Part shown: one piece after another, positions 48,667-57,490 of the stretch
Position numbering within the stretch: the first letter of the stretch is position 1
Layout: every line of letters starts with the position of its first letter
Assembly (NCBI RefSeq): GCF_002259745.1
Contig: NZ_MWWW01000005.1
Location: 160,778-224,777, forward strand
DNA length: 64,000 nucleotides
Source: Bifidobacterium myosotis
GTDB taxonomy: Bacteria; Actinomycetota; Actinomycetes; Actinomycetales; Bifidobacteriaceae
Direction of reading: 5' to 3'
Translations under genes and position numbers: made by a program
The notes under the pieces: generated by a model
Database searches by the model: none
Told to the model about the DNA's origin: nothing
The model's input: only the letters and a program-made list of their open reading frames with translations

Positions 48667-51600
48667 TCAGACCACGGATTGCCCGCCGGGAACCGAATCC
48701 ACGGTTTCGACGGCATCCGCGTCAGCGTCCTCGGCATCGACGGGTTGCATCGTGCCGGAGTGACGGCCGGCGGCGTTGTTCCCGCGCCTGAACCTGCGGG
48801 CGGCGACCAGTCCCACGCCGACGGCGAGCAGGGTGATCGCCGCGGCGATCACGCCCTGGATGGCGGCGCCGGTGTGGGCGAGCCCGGTCCGGTAGCCGTT
48901 CCAGTCGTCGGTGTTGCTGACCACTTCGGTGTCGGGGCAGACGAGCCTGCCGTCGATCGTGACCGCGTCATCGGGTGCGGACGTCTCGTCCTTGCCGTCG
49001 AACGGATCCGGGTCGGAGACGACGCATTCGATCAGAGGCGTGCCGGTGACCGTGGCGCGGTCGGTGTGATGGTCGGTCACGCCCTTGAGGACGCCCTTGA
49101 CCTCGACGCTTTCGCCGGGCTTGAGGATGCGGCTGTCCCAATCGGCGGGGTATTCGAGGTCGGTCACCCGGCCGTCGCCGGCGACCAGTTGGTCCTTGAG
49201 GTTCAGGTCCTTGGTTCGGTACCATGCGCCCTGCTTGGTGTCGGGGTCGGCGGTGCTGGTGTTGGTGATGGTGAACACGATGCGCGTGTCGCCCTGCATG
49301 GCCAGCGCGTCCTTGACCTGGTCGCGGTCGCCGGCCGGCCAGCCGGAGGCCTCGTCCCATTTCTCGATCTTCAGGCTCGGGGTCATGTCGGGCGTGTGCG
49401 TCTCGACCTGGTTGGAAGGCCGTTTGGTGCCGTTGAGGGTTTCGTCGAACCGGTTGGCGATGTGTTCGCCGGTCTTGACGCGCTTGCACTGGATGAACGC
49501 GGTCCATGCCTGCTCGCTTTCGTCGTTGCCGCTGATGAGGTCGAGCATGCGCTGGGTCGCAGTAACGGTGACCACGCCCTTGTCGTCCTGCGCGAGGGTG
49601 AACAGTTCGCCGCCGTATGCGCCGGCGTCGAAGCTGCTGCCGGCGATCTTCATGCCTTTATGGGCGATCACCTTGCCCTGTTCGGTCAGGTCGCGCATGG
49701 CGTACACGGCCCATTGGCCGGTGTACTGGTCGTGCTCGGTGTCGAGCGGGTCGGTGATGCTCCAGTCGGTGACCTTCTGGTAGGCGCGGTGCGCGGGCAG
49801 CACGGAGCTGTCGAGACGGTAGAGGAACAGGCTGTTGAGGTACACGCTCCGCTTGTCGATGGATTCGCCGTCCACCTTCACGACCACGTCCTTGGACGGG
49901 TTGACGGGTTTGAGGGGGTTGGCGACCTCGTTGGTGTCCTTGCGGGTGTCGTTGACGACCTGCGTGGCCTTGTTCTTCACGATATGTCCGTCGGTGACCT
50001 TGATGACGGTCATCGGCAGGATCACCTCGTAGCTCGTGCCCAGCATCGACTGGTCGATGGCTGGCTCCTTCAACGGGTCGTGGTCCTTCTTTTCGGCGTA
50101 TTCCTTGAGGTTCTTGGGCTGGGGGTCGCCCTTGATGGTCTCGCCGGTGGCCGGCACCTTCGTGTCCGCGGTCTTGGCGTACACGTAGGCGACGCCGTCG
50201 ATCGCCGCGATGTTGAACTTCGCGGTCACGTCCTTGCCGGTCGCGGTGTCGGTGACCTCGATGCGCTTGGCGTCAAGGGAGAGGTATTCGTCGTCCCAGT
50301 CGTCGGTCATGCCGAGTCTCCAGACCTTGTAGGCCTGGTTGGTTTGCTTGGCGTCGATAATCACGCGGTAGTAGATCCGGTCGCCCAGCAGGGCGGTCTT
50401 GCCGTCGATGCTGATGGACGGGTCGGCCTGGGTGTCCTTCTTCACCGGCGTGAAGTCGGGAGGCTCGTTCCACACCCTGTTGCTCGGGGTGACCATGTTG
50501 TTCAGTGTCAATGCCCACTGGTTGCCGATTTTGGTGTCCGTGGGCGCGTCCTTGGCGACCGTGCCCTCGAAGCGGACGATGATGCGCGGGTTCGCGCCGT
50601 TGCGCCAGTTGGTCTTCACATACCCGTCGGAGAACACGAGGCGCACCGCGTGCTGCGAGTCGTTCCACTGGGTCTCGTACTCGGTTTTCGGGATGAACCT
50701 GCCGGTGGACAGGTCGGTGACCTCCAGGGTCTGCTTGTCCACTTCAAGATGCTCGTCGTAGGTGTCGGTGACCGCCACCTCGCTGACGGAGTACGCGAGA
50801 TTGCCGGGCAGGTGGGGCTGCGTCTCCAGACGGTATTCCACGCGCTGGCCCGGGTAGACGACCCTGCCGTCCACGGACGCCTGGTCGCCTCCCTGCGAGG
50901 ATTCGCCGACCACGTCCTTGACGACGGGCGGTATGTAGCCGCAGATCTTCGGTTCGTTCGTGGGGATGGTGTGCGTGTTGACGGTCTGGGATCCCTTGTT
51001 CGTCAGCGCCTTGCCATCCGGCGTGGTGCAGAACGACAGTTCGTCGCTCGACTGCTTGCCGAAGTCGTCGCGCACCTGGCCCGCGCCCTTGCCGTTGGCA
51101 TAGGACGCCTTGCCGGGAATGAGCAGCGTGACCTGCTTCGCGGTCTTCAGCCCCTTCAATCCCTCGCGGTAGGCCTGGCCTGCGGTGGCGGTCACCGTGG
51201 TGCCTTCCATCGTGATCGCCCACTGGTCGGTGACGTCCCTGCCGTGGTTGGCGATGTCGGTGACGCTGGACTCGCGATCGGTGCCGGCATCGGCCTCGTA
51301 CACCTTGATCTTCGACTTGTCGTCGGCGTCGAACAGGTAGTCGGCGGCCGACCAGTCGTCCGTGAGCGTCAGAGCCTCCGGGGCTTGGATGAGGTTCTTG
51401 GCGATGGTGCCGTTGACCACCGAGGCGACCCGGTCCCCGTCCAGAAGCGTCATATCGTCGGCGCCGGTCTGGTTGGTCTCCTTCGGGTCGATGACCGCCT
51501 CCCACTGGCCCTTCGCGTTCAGGCGGATCCAGCTCTTGTCGGGATTCGGCCGCCACGTATCGAACTGTTTCGTTCCGGCGTCGGCCTCGGGCTCGTGGTT

Positions 51601-52962
51601 CCACTGGCCCCACGCATGGTCCCTGACCTGCTGGAAGTCGGAGGGCTTCGACACGGTCACGTCGAAGCTGAATTCGTAGACATGGTCCATGGGCATCTCG
51701 CCGTTGTCCGCCGAACGAGCGGCCGACACCGTGTTCGACGCCTTGTCCCAGTTGATCTCGAACTCGCCGGAAACGTCGCGGTTGCCGTCGGTCCTGTCGA
51801 TGAGCCTGTAGTTGTCTACGGAGTATTCGACGCCGTTGGGTTCGATCACGTCGCGGAAACGCATCTCGTAGCCGCCGCGGCCGGTGCCGTACGTGATGGT
51901 GGTGCGGTTCGTCATCCGGTCGGCGCTCACGCCGTCCTCGATCTTCTTGACCGGGGGCTCGGGCGGCATCGGGCTCACCTTCCAGGATTCGGCCGGATCG
52001 CGGTCCGCGGTGTCCACGGCCGCCTGCATGCGGCCCTGCTTGGGCACCTGGATGTCGATCCAGTACGAGCCCTCGGCCCAGTATTTCATGCCGAAATCCT
52101 TCGGCGAGGCGAGATTGTCGAGCTGGGTGTCTCCATTGCTGGAGAAGCTGATCGGCTTGCTCACGCTCTTCGCGGGCATGTAGGGGCCGTTCTCGTAATG
52201 GATGATCGCGGTGCCGTTCAACGTCTCCTTGATCGCGGAACCGCCGTTGTCTGCGTGGATGACGTCGCCGATCGGGTCGGTGGAGCCGACCTGCATGTCG
52301 GTCTTCTGCTTGTGGCTGGTGGTCACGTTCAGCTTGTAATCGACCGGTGGCTGGTTCTGCGCCAGCACGATCACGCGGAACGAGGCGTTCGGGTTGGAGT
52401 TGATCGACTCCTGTGCCAGCGAGTCAACGCTGCGCGTGCCGAGCTTGTCCTTCCATGTGGTCGAGGTCGAGTACTTCTGGCCCTGATACGTGTAGTCGCC
52501 CTTCGCCTCGGCCTTCCACTGCGCCTCCCAACGGTTCTTCGCGTTCGAGCTCACGTAGCTGCCGTTGAACGAACCATCCGCCAAGCGCACGTAGCCCACC
52601 GCCACCAGACGGCAGTCCGCGTTCCCCTCACCCGTATAGGAGCGTTGGCACTCATCGATTGCGTCGCTCAAAGTCTTGTTCATGTTCACGAACTGGTTCT
52701 GCCCGTTCGCCAGATCGGACGACAGACGCACCTTCGCGTCACTCAACGCCGTCTTCATGCCATCCAGCGTGGCCGGCCACGAATCCTTGTAGATCCAATG
52801 CACATCGGCCGTCTGCGTCGGACCACCGCCCGAACCGCCGCCATCCTCGCCGGAACCACCGCCACCGTTATCGGCCAACGCGACCGGAACCAGACAGGCC
52901 AGCAACGCCGCGGCGGCAGTGATCGACGCCACCGCGCCGGTGCCTTTCTTCCCGAACCTCAT
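48667..52962 (-). CDS. giant SspB-like isopeptide-forming surface adhesin, LAHTG sorting signal
   Basis: 1431 aa. A signal peptide (MRFGKKGTG..., cut near ALA|DNG) is followed by a Gly/Ser-rich linker, an N-terminal head (residues ~40-400) and at least three repeated domains with the pattern D-V-x-S-I-D-G, Y-R-L and D-x-Y-D...L-E-V-T-D (antigen I/II C2-like), expected to form internal isopeptide bonds. The C-terminus has L-A-H-T-G, a hydrophobic helix and R-R-F-R-R, a sortase (class E-type) anchor with an unusually long ~50-residue tail beyond the basic stop. It would be covalently attached to the cell wall and act in binding host or microbial surfaces. No sortase is encoded beside it. The start at 52962 follows GGAAAGGA. 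Confidence 0.9.
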   Translation of the reverse strand: MRFGKKGTGAVASITAAAALLACLVPVALADNGGGGSGEDGGGSGGGPTQTADVHWIYKDSWPATLDGMKTALSDAKVRLSSDLANGQNQFVNMNKTLSDAIDECQRSYTGEGNADCRLVAVGYVRLADGSFNGSYVSSNAKNRWEAQWKAEAKGDYTYQGQKYSTSTTWKDKLGTRSVDSLAQESINSNPNASFRVIVLAQNQPPVDYKLNVTTSHKQKTDMQVGSTDPIGDVIHADNGGSAIKETLNGTAIIHYENGPYMPAKSVSKPISFSSNGDTQLDNLASPKDFGMKYWAEGSYWIDIQVPKQGRMQAAVDTADRDPAESWKVSPMPPEPPVKKIEDGVSADRMTNRTTITYGTGRGGYEMRFRDVIEPNGVEYSVDNYRLIDRTDGNRDVSGEFEINWDKASNTVSAARSADNGEMPMDHVYEFSFDVTVSKPSDFQQVRDHAWGQWNHEPEADAGTKQFDTWRPNPDKSWIRLNAKGQWEAVIDPKETNQTGADDMTLLDGDRVASVVNGTIAKNLIQAPEALTLTDDWSAADYLFDADDKSKIKVYEADAGTDRESSVTDIANHGRDVTDQWAITMEGTTVTATAGQAYREGLKGLKTAKQVTLLIPGKASYANGKGAGQVRDDFGKQSSDELSFCTTPDGKALTNKGSQTVNTHTIPTNEPKICGYIPPVVKDVVGESSQGGDQASVDGRVVYPGQRVEYRLETQPHLPGNLAYSVSEVAVTDTYDEHLEVDKQTLEVTDLSTGRFIPKTEYETQWNDSQHAVRLVFSDGYVKTNWRNGANPRIIVRFEGTVAKDAPTDTKIGNQWALTLNNMVTPSNRVWNEPPDFTPVKKDTQADPSISIDGKTALLGDRIYYRVIIDAKQTNQAYKVWRLGMTDDWDDEYLSLDAKRIEVTDTATGKDVTAKFNIAAIDGVAYVYAKTADTKVPATGETIKGDPQPKNLKEYAEKKDHDPLKEPAIDQSMLGTSYEVILPMTVIKVTDGHIVKNKATQVVNDTRKDTNEVANPLKPVNPSKDVVVKVDGESIDKRSVYLNSLFLYRLDSSVLPAHRAYQKVTDWSITDPLDTEHDQYTGQWAVYAMRDLTEQGKVIAHKGMKIAGSSFDAGAYGGELFTLAQDDKGVVTVTATQRMLDLISGNDESEQAWTAFIQCKRVKTGEHIANRFDETLNGTKRPSNQVETHTPDMTPSLKIEKWDEASGWPAGDRDQVKDALAMQGDTRIVFTITNTSTADPDTKQGAWYRTKDLNLKDQLVAGDGRVTDLEYPADWDSRILKPGESVEVKGVLKGVTDHHTDRATVTGTPLIECVVSDPDPFDGKDETSAPDDAVTIDGRLVCPDTEVVSNTDDWNGYRTGLAHTGAAIQGVIAAAITLLAVGVGLVAARRFRRGNNAAGRHSGTMQPVDAEDADADAVETVDSVPGGQSVV

Positions 52963-53310
52963 ACGAAATCCTTTCCCACATGCGATCACAAGCCCCTCTC
53001 CGGGAAAGGGAGGAGACGGGGACTCCAGAACCCGCCTCCTCCCGGGTCCCTGGAAGAAAAGCACGCCCGCAAGCCCGACGGCCGGCCGCCGGACCCCGAA
53101 CGCACCATCAGCATCACCCCGCTCCAGGTGGTCTTGCGGCGGACAGACGTTGTCCCGGTCGAACCACCTCATCGTGGATCTGGGCTGTTGTGTCGCTCAG
53201 GTTATGATCTGATTGCGAAACGCGGCGGTATGCACACAGGTTACACTGTATAATAGTCATGTATTTCAATTAAAAATTGATTATTGTGAGTTTTAGAGAA
53301 TGGCAATGCG
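52963..53310. promoter_or_regulatory. divergent promoter region between adhesin and defence-like genes
   Basis: 348 bp with no convincing gene; the left two thirds are GC-rich, the last 70 bp AT-rich. TATAAT at 53249-53254 is a good -10 for the AAA gene. A small dyad (TCAATT-AAAA-ATTGA) lies at 53267-53281 between it and the start codon. The minus-strand promoter of the adhesin was not pinned down. Confidence 0.55.
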
Positions 53311-54798
53311 ATGATTCGTTTGAAAAGACTTGTTCTGGACGACATGAGGAACATATCGCATGGCGTCCTGGATTTCGATGATCTGCCCACCGGTGGCAGC
53401 GTCACGGGTATTTACGGGCAGAACGGGTCCGGCAAGACCACCGTCATCGACGCCATCGGGATACTGCGCGCGCTGTTGTCCGGGAATATGCTGCCGGATA
53501 CCGCCGGTGATGTCGTCAGCGCCAGCGCCGGTTCGGCGACCGTGACGGCGACATTCCTCGTCGGCGATAAGCAGAAGCCGAACTATCTTGAGTACAGGGT
53601 GTCCATGCGCAAGGCGAACCCGGATTCGACGCGGGCGCGCGTCGTCGCCGAATCGGTGCGTATCGGCGACGATCCCTCGCGCTTGGGCCGTGAGGTGTTG
53701 GGACATCGTATGGAGGATTCCGAGGCGGACGGGTTCGTGTCGACCCCGGTCTACGTGTGGCGTTCCATCGAGGCGGTCGCTTCGGTGAAGACCGTGATCT
53801 CGCGCACCGCGGACCGCGCGTACATGGAGGGGCGTTCGTTCCTGTTCTCTCGGTGCGCCACGCTCGACGACCGGCCGGACGCCGAGTTCCTGATCGACTG
53901 GGCTGTGGCCCGCGTGCGGGAGGCGAACGGCGTGTCCGCCAGATCGTTGACGTACATCAACGAACGCTTCGGCGAGTTCGTTCGCCTGCGCGAGGCCCTG
54001 TGCGGCTACGCGACCAACGACATCTTCGTGTCCACCACCCGTCGCGGCTCCTACGCCGCGTTCGCGATCATCCCGATCATGGAGGAGAACCCGGAAGGTC
54101 GCAACACGGAGTTCGCGTTCGACCTGCTGCAGCCCAATCCATTGACCCCCGGCCAGGCGAAGCGACTCGGGCAGACCGTGGAGTCCTTCGACCGCATCCT
54201 GCCCACCATCGTGCCCGGCCTGCACGTCCTGCTGAAGACCGGCACCGCGCCTTCCGGCAAGGACGGCGAGGACCGGGTCACCGCGGAGCTGTTCTCCCGC
54301 CGCGGCGACGTCACGGTGCCCTTCCGCTGCGAGAGCGAGGGCATCATACGCATCACCGCGCTGCTCGGCTATCTCAAGCACGCGTACAACGACGAGAACG
54401 CACTGGTCGCCGTGGACGAGTTCGACTCCGGCGTGTTCGAGCTGCTGCTCGGCGACATGCTGGGCCAGCTGGCGGACGGGTGCGCGGGGCAACTGGTGTT
54501 CACCGCCCATAACCTGCGGGCATTGGAGGTGCTGCCGAACAGCTGCATCCGCACGACGGTGACCGATCCCAAGAATCGGTTCGCGACCATCCCGCGCAAG
54601 TCCTCCACGAACAACCAGCGCAAACGGTACCTGACGGCCAGCGAACTCGGATGGAGCGGTCCCGACATCTACGATTCGCCCATCCCGCGCATGTTCGGCA
54701 ACAGCCTCTACGCCGCCGGCCACCCCGACGAGGACGACGATATCGACGACGATCTGGCCGCGCTCAACGCCGCCGGAACGGAGGCGGACCGTGGCTAA
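53311..54798 (+). CDS. AAA family ATPase (SMC/OLD-like), putative phage defence
   Basis: 495 aa. Walker A G-Q-N-G-S-G-K-T lies at residues 36-43, right after an N-terminal strand (MIRLKRLVLDDMRN), a layout typical of OLD- and SMC-like ATPases. Walker B is A-L-V-A-V-D-E-F-D-S-G-V near residue 365, followed by a switch-like T-A-H-N. It overlaps the TOPRIM-like gene by 8 bp, so the two are made together. Two-gene ATPase plus TOPRIM modules include the PARIS, AbiL and Gabija-type defence systems. Which of these it belongs to cannot be told by eye. It could also be a DNA repair pair. Confidence 0.82.
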   Translation: MIRLKRLVLDDMRNISHGVLDFDDLPTGGSVTGIYGQNGSGKTTVIDAIGILRALLSGNMLPDTAGDVVSASAGSATVTATFLVGDKQKPNYLEYRVSMRKANPDSTRARVVAESVRIGDDPSRLGREVLGHRMEDSEADGFVSTPVYVWRSIEAVASVKTVISRTADRAYMEGRSFLFSRCATLDDRPDAEFLIDWAVARVREANGVSARSLTYINERFGEFVRLREALCGYATNDIFVSTTRRGSYAAFAIIPIMEENPEGRNTEFAFDLLQPNPLTPGQAKRLGQTVESFDRILPTIVPGLHVLLKTGTAPSGKDGEDRVTAELFSRRGDVTVPFRCESEGIIRITALLGYLKHAYNDENALVAVDEFDSGVFELLLGDMLGQLADGCAGQLVFTAHNLRALEVLPNSCIRTTVTDPKNRFATIPRKSSTNNQRKRYLTASELGWSGPDIYDSPIPRMFGNSLYAAGHPDEDDDIDDDLAALNAAGTEADRG

Positions 54799-55555
54799 AC
54801 GCAAGATCGTCCTGCTGGTCGTGGAGGGCGCAAGCGACGCCAGCCTGCTCGTGCCGGCGTTCTCGGCGTTGATCGAGAACCGCCTGTTCCAAGGTCAGGA
54901 ATTCCATTGCGACGTGCTGACCGCGCCGAATCACCGTGAGGAATTCCACCGGCGCAACGGGTTCTATCCCGCGGACAAACCCTCACAAACGGTGCGCGAA
55001 CTCGTCGAGTATTATCTCAAGGACCATGATCGCACATGGGGCCAGCTCGGCCATGTCATCCAGATCTGCGACCTCGACGGGGCGTTCACCCCCGACGACC
55101 AAGTGCGGGAGGACCCGTCAGCGGAAGGAACCCTGTATTCGACGACCGACATCATCACCACGAACCGCGACGCTCTGATCGCAGACCGGACGACCAAGCG
55201 AAACGGCGTGGACTCCCTGCTCAAACTCGACGGATTCAGGAAGAAGCAGGGCTGTCGCACCGTCTTGATTCCATACCGTCTGTTCTATGTCAGCCGCAAC
55301 CTCGAACACGCGTTCCGCGGCAGGACCGACAACCTGGACGCGCAGCACAAGCAGAGCGGCGCCATCAAACTGGCCGACCGCTTCACGCAGAACCCGAACC
55401 TGTTCTCGACGACCCTTCAATCCCTGCGACGCATACATGGCAACCCGGCCACTTGGGAGGAATCCTGGCAATACGCCATGCAGGACTTCCACTCGCTCGA
55501 ACGTGGCAGCAACCTCGCATTCGTGGAACCATACCTAGCAGGCGAACTACAATAG
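54791..55555 (+). CDS. TOPRIM-like (DUF4435/RloB-like) partner of the AAA ATPase
   Basis: 254 aa from a GTG start overlapping the ATPase gene. The TOPRIM-like acidic residues are visible as E12 in V-L-L-V-V-E-G-A-S-D and D94/D96 in I-C-D-L-D-G-A. The remainder is helical and charged (E-F-H-R-R-N-G, then R-T-D-N-L-D-A-Q). It is probably the nuclease or effector of the pair. Phage-defence effectors of this type cut nucleic acid or tRNA when the ATPase is triggered, but the activity here is inferred. Confidence 0.75.
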   Translation: MAKRKIVLLVVEGASDASLLVPAFSALIENRLFQGQEFHCDVLTAPNHREEFHRRNGFYPADKPSQTVRELVEYYLKDHDRTWGQLGHVIQICDLDGAFTPDDQVREDPSAEGTLYSTTDIITTNRDALIADRTTKRNGVDSLLKLDGFRKKQGCRTVLIPYRLFYVSRNLEHAFRGRTDNLDAQHKQSGAIKLADRFTQNPNLFSTTLQSLRRIHGNPATWEESWQYAMQDFHSLERGSNLAFVEPYLAGELQ

Positions 55556-55703
55556 GTCATCAGCCGCCAGAAAGAGCTTTAGGAACGCATTCGGCGGCCC
55601 TAAAACTCTCTGGTTTGCGGATATGAATCGTGATTGCGGACCTATGTCTGGCCGTCATCGCACAGCATGGAATTTGTCCATGATATGCGATGACGCACTC
55701 GTT

Positions 55704-55958
55704 CTAGCTGCGGCCGATACGGGTGATGGCATAAACGACGAAGGCTCCAATGATGGCAATGGACGCAAGGATGGCGAGCTTGGTTTCGCGGCGTTCCTTG
55801 GCTGCCATGTCGGCCTGTCGGTTGGCCAGGGCTTCGGCTTCGGCGGCGACGCCGCTGGCGGCGATGGCAGCGATATGCGCGCTCATCTGGTCTTCGAGCG
55901 CGGAATCCTCGCTCGTGCCGTCGAAGATTTCTTCGTCTTCGTTATGGCTGTCGTTCAT
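55704..55958 (-). CDS. small acidic protein with C-terminal membrane helix
   Basis: 84 aa. The first part is acidic (M-N-D-S-H-N-E-D-E-E-I-F-D-G) with an Ala/Glu-rich helix (V-A-A-E-A-E-A-L-A-N-R-Q-A-D-M), then a single hydrophobic stretch (L-A-I-L-A-S-I-A-I-I-G-A-F-V-V-Y-A) at the C-terminus. GGAGCAG precedes the ATG. It is the last gene of the ParA/WhiB operon. Function unknown. Confidence 0.6.
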   Translation of the reverse strand: MNDSHNEDEEIFDGTSEDSALEDQMSAHIAAIAASGVAAEAEALANRQADMAAKERRETKLAILASIAIIGAFVVYAITRIGRS

Positions 55959-55975
55959 GGTTCTGCTCCGTTCCT

Positions 55976-56098
55976 GATTGTTGGATTGTTTGCTTTCCCG
56001 ATTGTTGGCTTGCTTGATTGCTTGCATGTCCGATTGACTGCATGCAGTCAAGTTTGATTGTTTGATTGCCTGCATGCGGGCTTGTCTGCTTGTCAGCT
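55976..56098. repeat. tetranucleotide-periodic repeat block 1
   Basis: The minus strand reads as a degenerate run of CAAG, CAAT, CAAA and CCAA words. Related blocks lie at 56549-56604 and 57501-57564. All fall between genes of the ParA operon. Confidence 0.65.
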
Positions 56099-56500
56099 TT
56101 CGTTTTGCCCGGCGAGGATGGACATGCGTGCGGCGATGAGCGCGTGGCGCGCGATCGCCAGGTAGAGCTGGTGGCCCTCGCCGTCGCCCCAGAACCGGTC
56201 GAACTGTTCGGTCGGCATCATGCTGGCGGGGTCGAACCCGTTCCACACGCCGCCGCAGAACACCTTCGCCGCCGCGTTCACCTCCTCGTCGGACGGCACG
56301 CCCGGATGCCCCTCCGCGGCGTCCGCGGCCGCGCGCATCTGCGCGCCGAACACGCGGGCCTGCAACGGCGAGAGCGTGTACGCCAGTCCCGCCGTGGAGC
56401 CCGCGGGGAATCCCGTGTTCACGCCGAGGGTGATGACGTGAGACTCCTCTCCGATGCTGATCCGGTCGCCGAGCACGGAGACCTCCATCGAATAATCCAT
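56093..56500 (-). CDS. hypothetical protein of the ParA/WhiB operon
   Basis: 135 aa, soluble. It begins M-D-Y-S-M-E-V-S-V-L-G-D-R-I and has a beta-rich first third and a helical remainder (A-R-V-F-G-A-Q-M-R-A-A-A-D-A, then F-D-R-F-W-G-D-G-E-G-H-Q-L-Y-L-A). No family is recognised. GGAAAGGAG lies upstream of the ATG at 56500. It is flanked by repeat blocks and lies downstream of the ribbon-helix-helix gene. Confidence 0.65.
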   Translation of the reverse strand: MDYSMEVSVLGDRISIGEESHVITLGVNTGFPAGSTAGLAYTLSPLQARVFGAQMRAAADAAEGHPGVPSDEEVNAAAKVFCGGVWNGFDPASMMPTEQFDRFWGDGEGHQLYLAIARHALIAARMSILAGQNES

Positions 56501-56548
56501 AGTGTCTCCTTTCCGCAGACGCGCCGGCTTGCCGGATCGCGTCCGCAT

Positions 56549-56604
56549 GTTTGACTGCCTGAATGTTTGGTTGTTGGCTTGTTTGCTTGCTGGATTGTCT
56601 GACG
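56549..56604. repeat. tetranucleotide-periodic repeat block 2
   Basis: Plus strand reads TTTGACTGCCTGAATGTTTG and then TTGTTGGCTTGTTTGCTTGC. It lies between the 56500 gene and the ribbon-helix-helix gene. Same style as the blocks at 55976 and 57501. Confidence 0.65.
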
Positions 56605-56606
56605 GG

Positions 56607-56846
56607 TTACGGCTCATCGTCGCCGTCGAGCCGGTCGAGCTCGCGTTCGATGGCGTCGCGCAGGAGCTGCTGCATGGGCAGTCCGTGCGCGGCGGCCGCG
56701 GTCTTGAGCCGGGTCTTGAGCGACACGGGTATGCGCAATGAGAGCATGACCAGCGGTTCGCCCGTGGCCTTGGAGGTCTTGTTCTGCTGACGCAGCACGT
56801 CGTCGAACGGCACCGGCCGTGCCAGTGGCTGGTAGTTGCCCTGCAT
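56607..56846 (-). CDS. ribbon-helix-helix DNA-binding protein, ParA partner
   Basis: 79 aa. The C-terminal half has the ribbon-helix-helix pattern M-L-S-L-R-I-P-V-S-L-K-T-R-L-K-T-A-A-A followed by L-P-M-Q-Q-L-L-R-D-A-I-E-R-E-L. It starts 4 bp after the parA stop. In type Ib partition systems a small RHH protein binds repeated sites (the centromere) and stimulates ParA, so the nearby repeat blocks are natural targets. It could also act as an operon repressor. Confidence 0.82.
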   Translation of the reverse strand: MQGNYQPLARPVPFDDVLRQQNKTSKATGEPLVMLSLRIPVSLKTRLKTAAAAHGLPMQQLLRDAIERELDRLDGDDEP

Positions 56847-56850
56847 GGTC

Positions 56851-57447
56851 TCACTCCTGCTTTCCGGCGATCTGCTGGAGTTCGGTGACGAGGTCCCGGT
56901 ATTCGCCCAGCTGGTGCGGGTTGGTGCCGAGCGACCGCTTGTAGGACTGAGCCTTCGGCACGATCGTGTCGAACCGGGGAGTGTCCATGGCGTTGAGCGC
57001 GTCCATGGTGTCGCGGAACGCCTTCGTGTTGCGTTCGGCCTTGACCAGCAGCAGCGCGGCTGGCGTGCTCATCCTGGCCATGTCCAGGGTGCTCCATGCC
57101 TGCTGGAGGTCCATGGGCGAGTCCGACGCCGGCACGATCACGAAATCGGCGGCCTTGATGGCCATGTCCAGGGTCGGCCCCTGCGGCGGAGCGTCGATGA
57201 TCGCCCATTCGTCCGGGTCCGCTCCCGAGGCGAGCTGACGGAGCGTGGCCTGGTTGGCCGGAAGCACGTCGAACGTCAGCGGGTCCGCGGTCTGTTCAGC
57301 GGCGGCGGCCCACAGGCTCGCGCTGGACTGCGGGTCCGCGTCGTACACGACGGCACTGCCGCCCCTGGAAACGATGACCGAGGCGATGTAGATGCTGGAC
57401 GTGGTCTTCGCGACCCCGCCCTTGGCGTTGGCTATGGCGATGCGCAT
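56851..57447 (-). CDS. parA: ParA family partition ATPase
   Basis: 198 aa. It starts M-R-I-A-I-A-N-A-K-G-G-V-A-K-T-T, the deviant Walker A with its first Lys, followed by V-V-Y-D-A-D-P-Q-S-S-A (Walker A') and W-A-I-I-D-A-P-P-Q-G (Walker B). The short length and missing N-terminal DNA-binding domain fit the type Ib class that pairs with small RHH proteins. It segregates an extrachromosomal element. Its presence next to a replication-type HTH protein implies a plasmid-derived block in the chromosome. GGAGAAG lies upstream. Confidence 0.93.
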   Translation of the reverse strand: MRIAIANAKGGVAKTTSSIYIASVIVSRGGSAVVYDADPQSSASLWAAAAEQTADPLTFDVLPANQATLRQLASGADPDEWAIIDAPPQGPTLDMAIKAADFVIVPASDSPMDLQQAWSTLDMARMSTPAALLLVKAERNTKAFRDTMDALNAMDTPRFDTIVPKAQSYKRSLGTNPHQLGEYRDLVTELQQIAGKQE

Positions 57448-57490
57448 TCGTTCTTCTCCTTTGCGACTGCCAGCGATCACGCGAACCTGA

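Noticed and set aside
48535..53253. 1572-codon open frame on the plus strand opposite the adhesin gene
   Set aside because: It is the antisense of the adhesin, with biased composition due to high GC; the minus strand has signal peptide, repeats and sorting signal.
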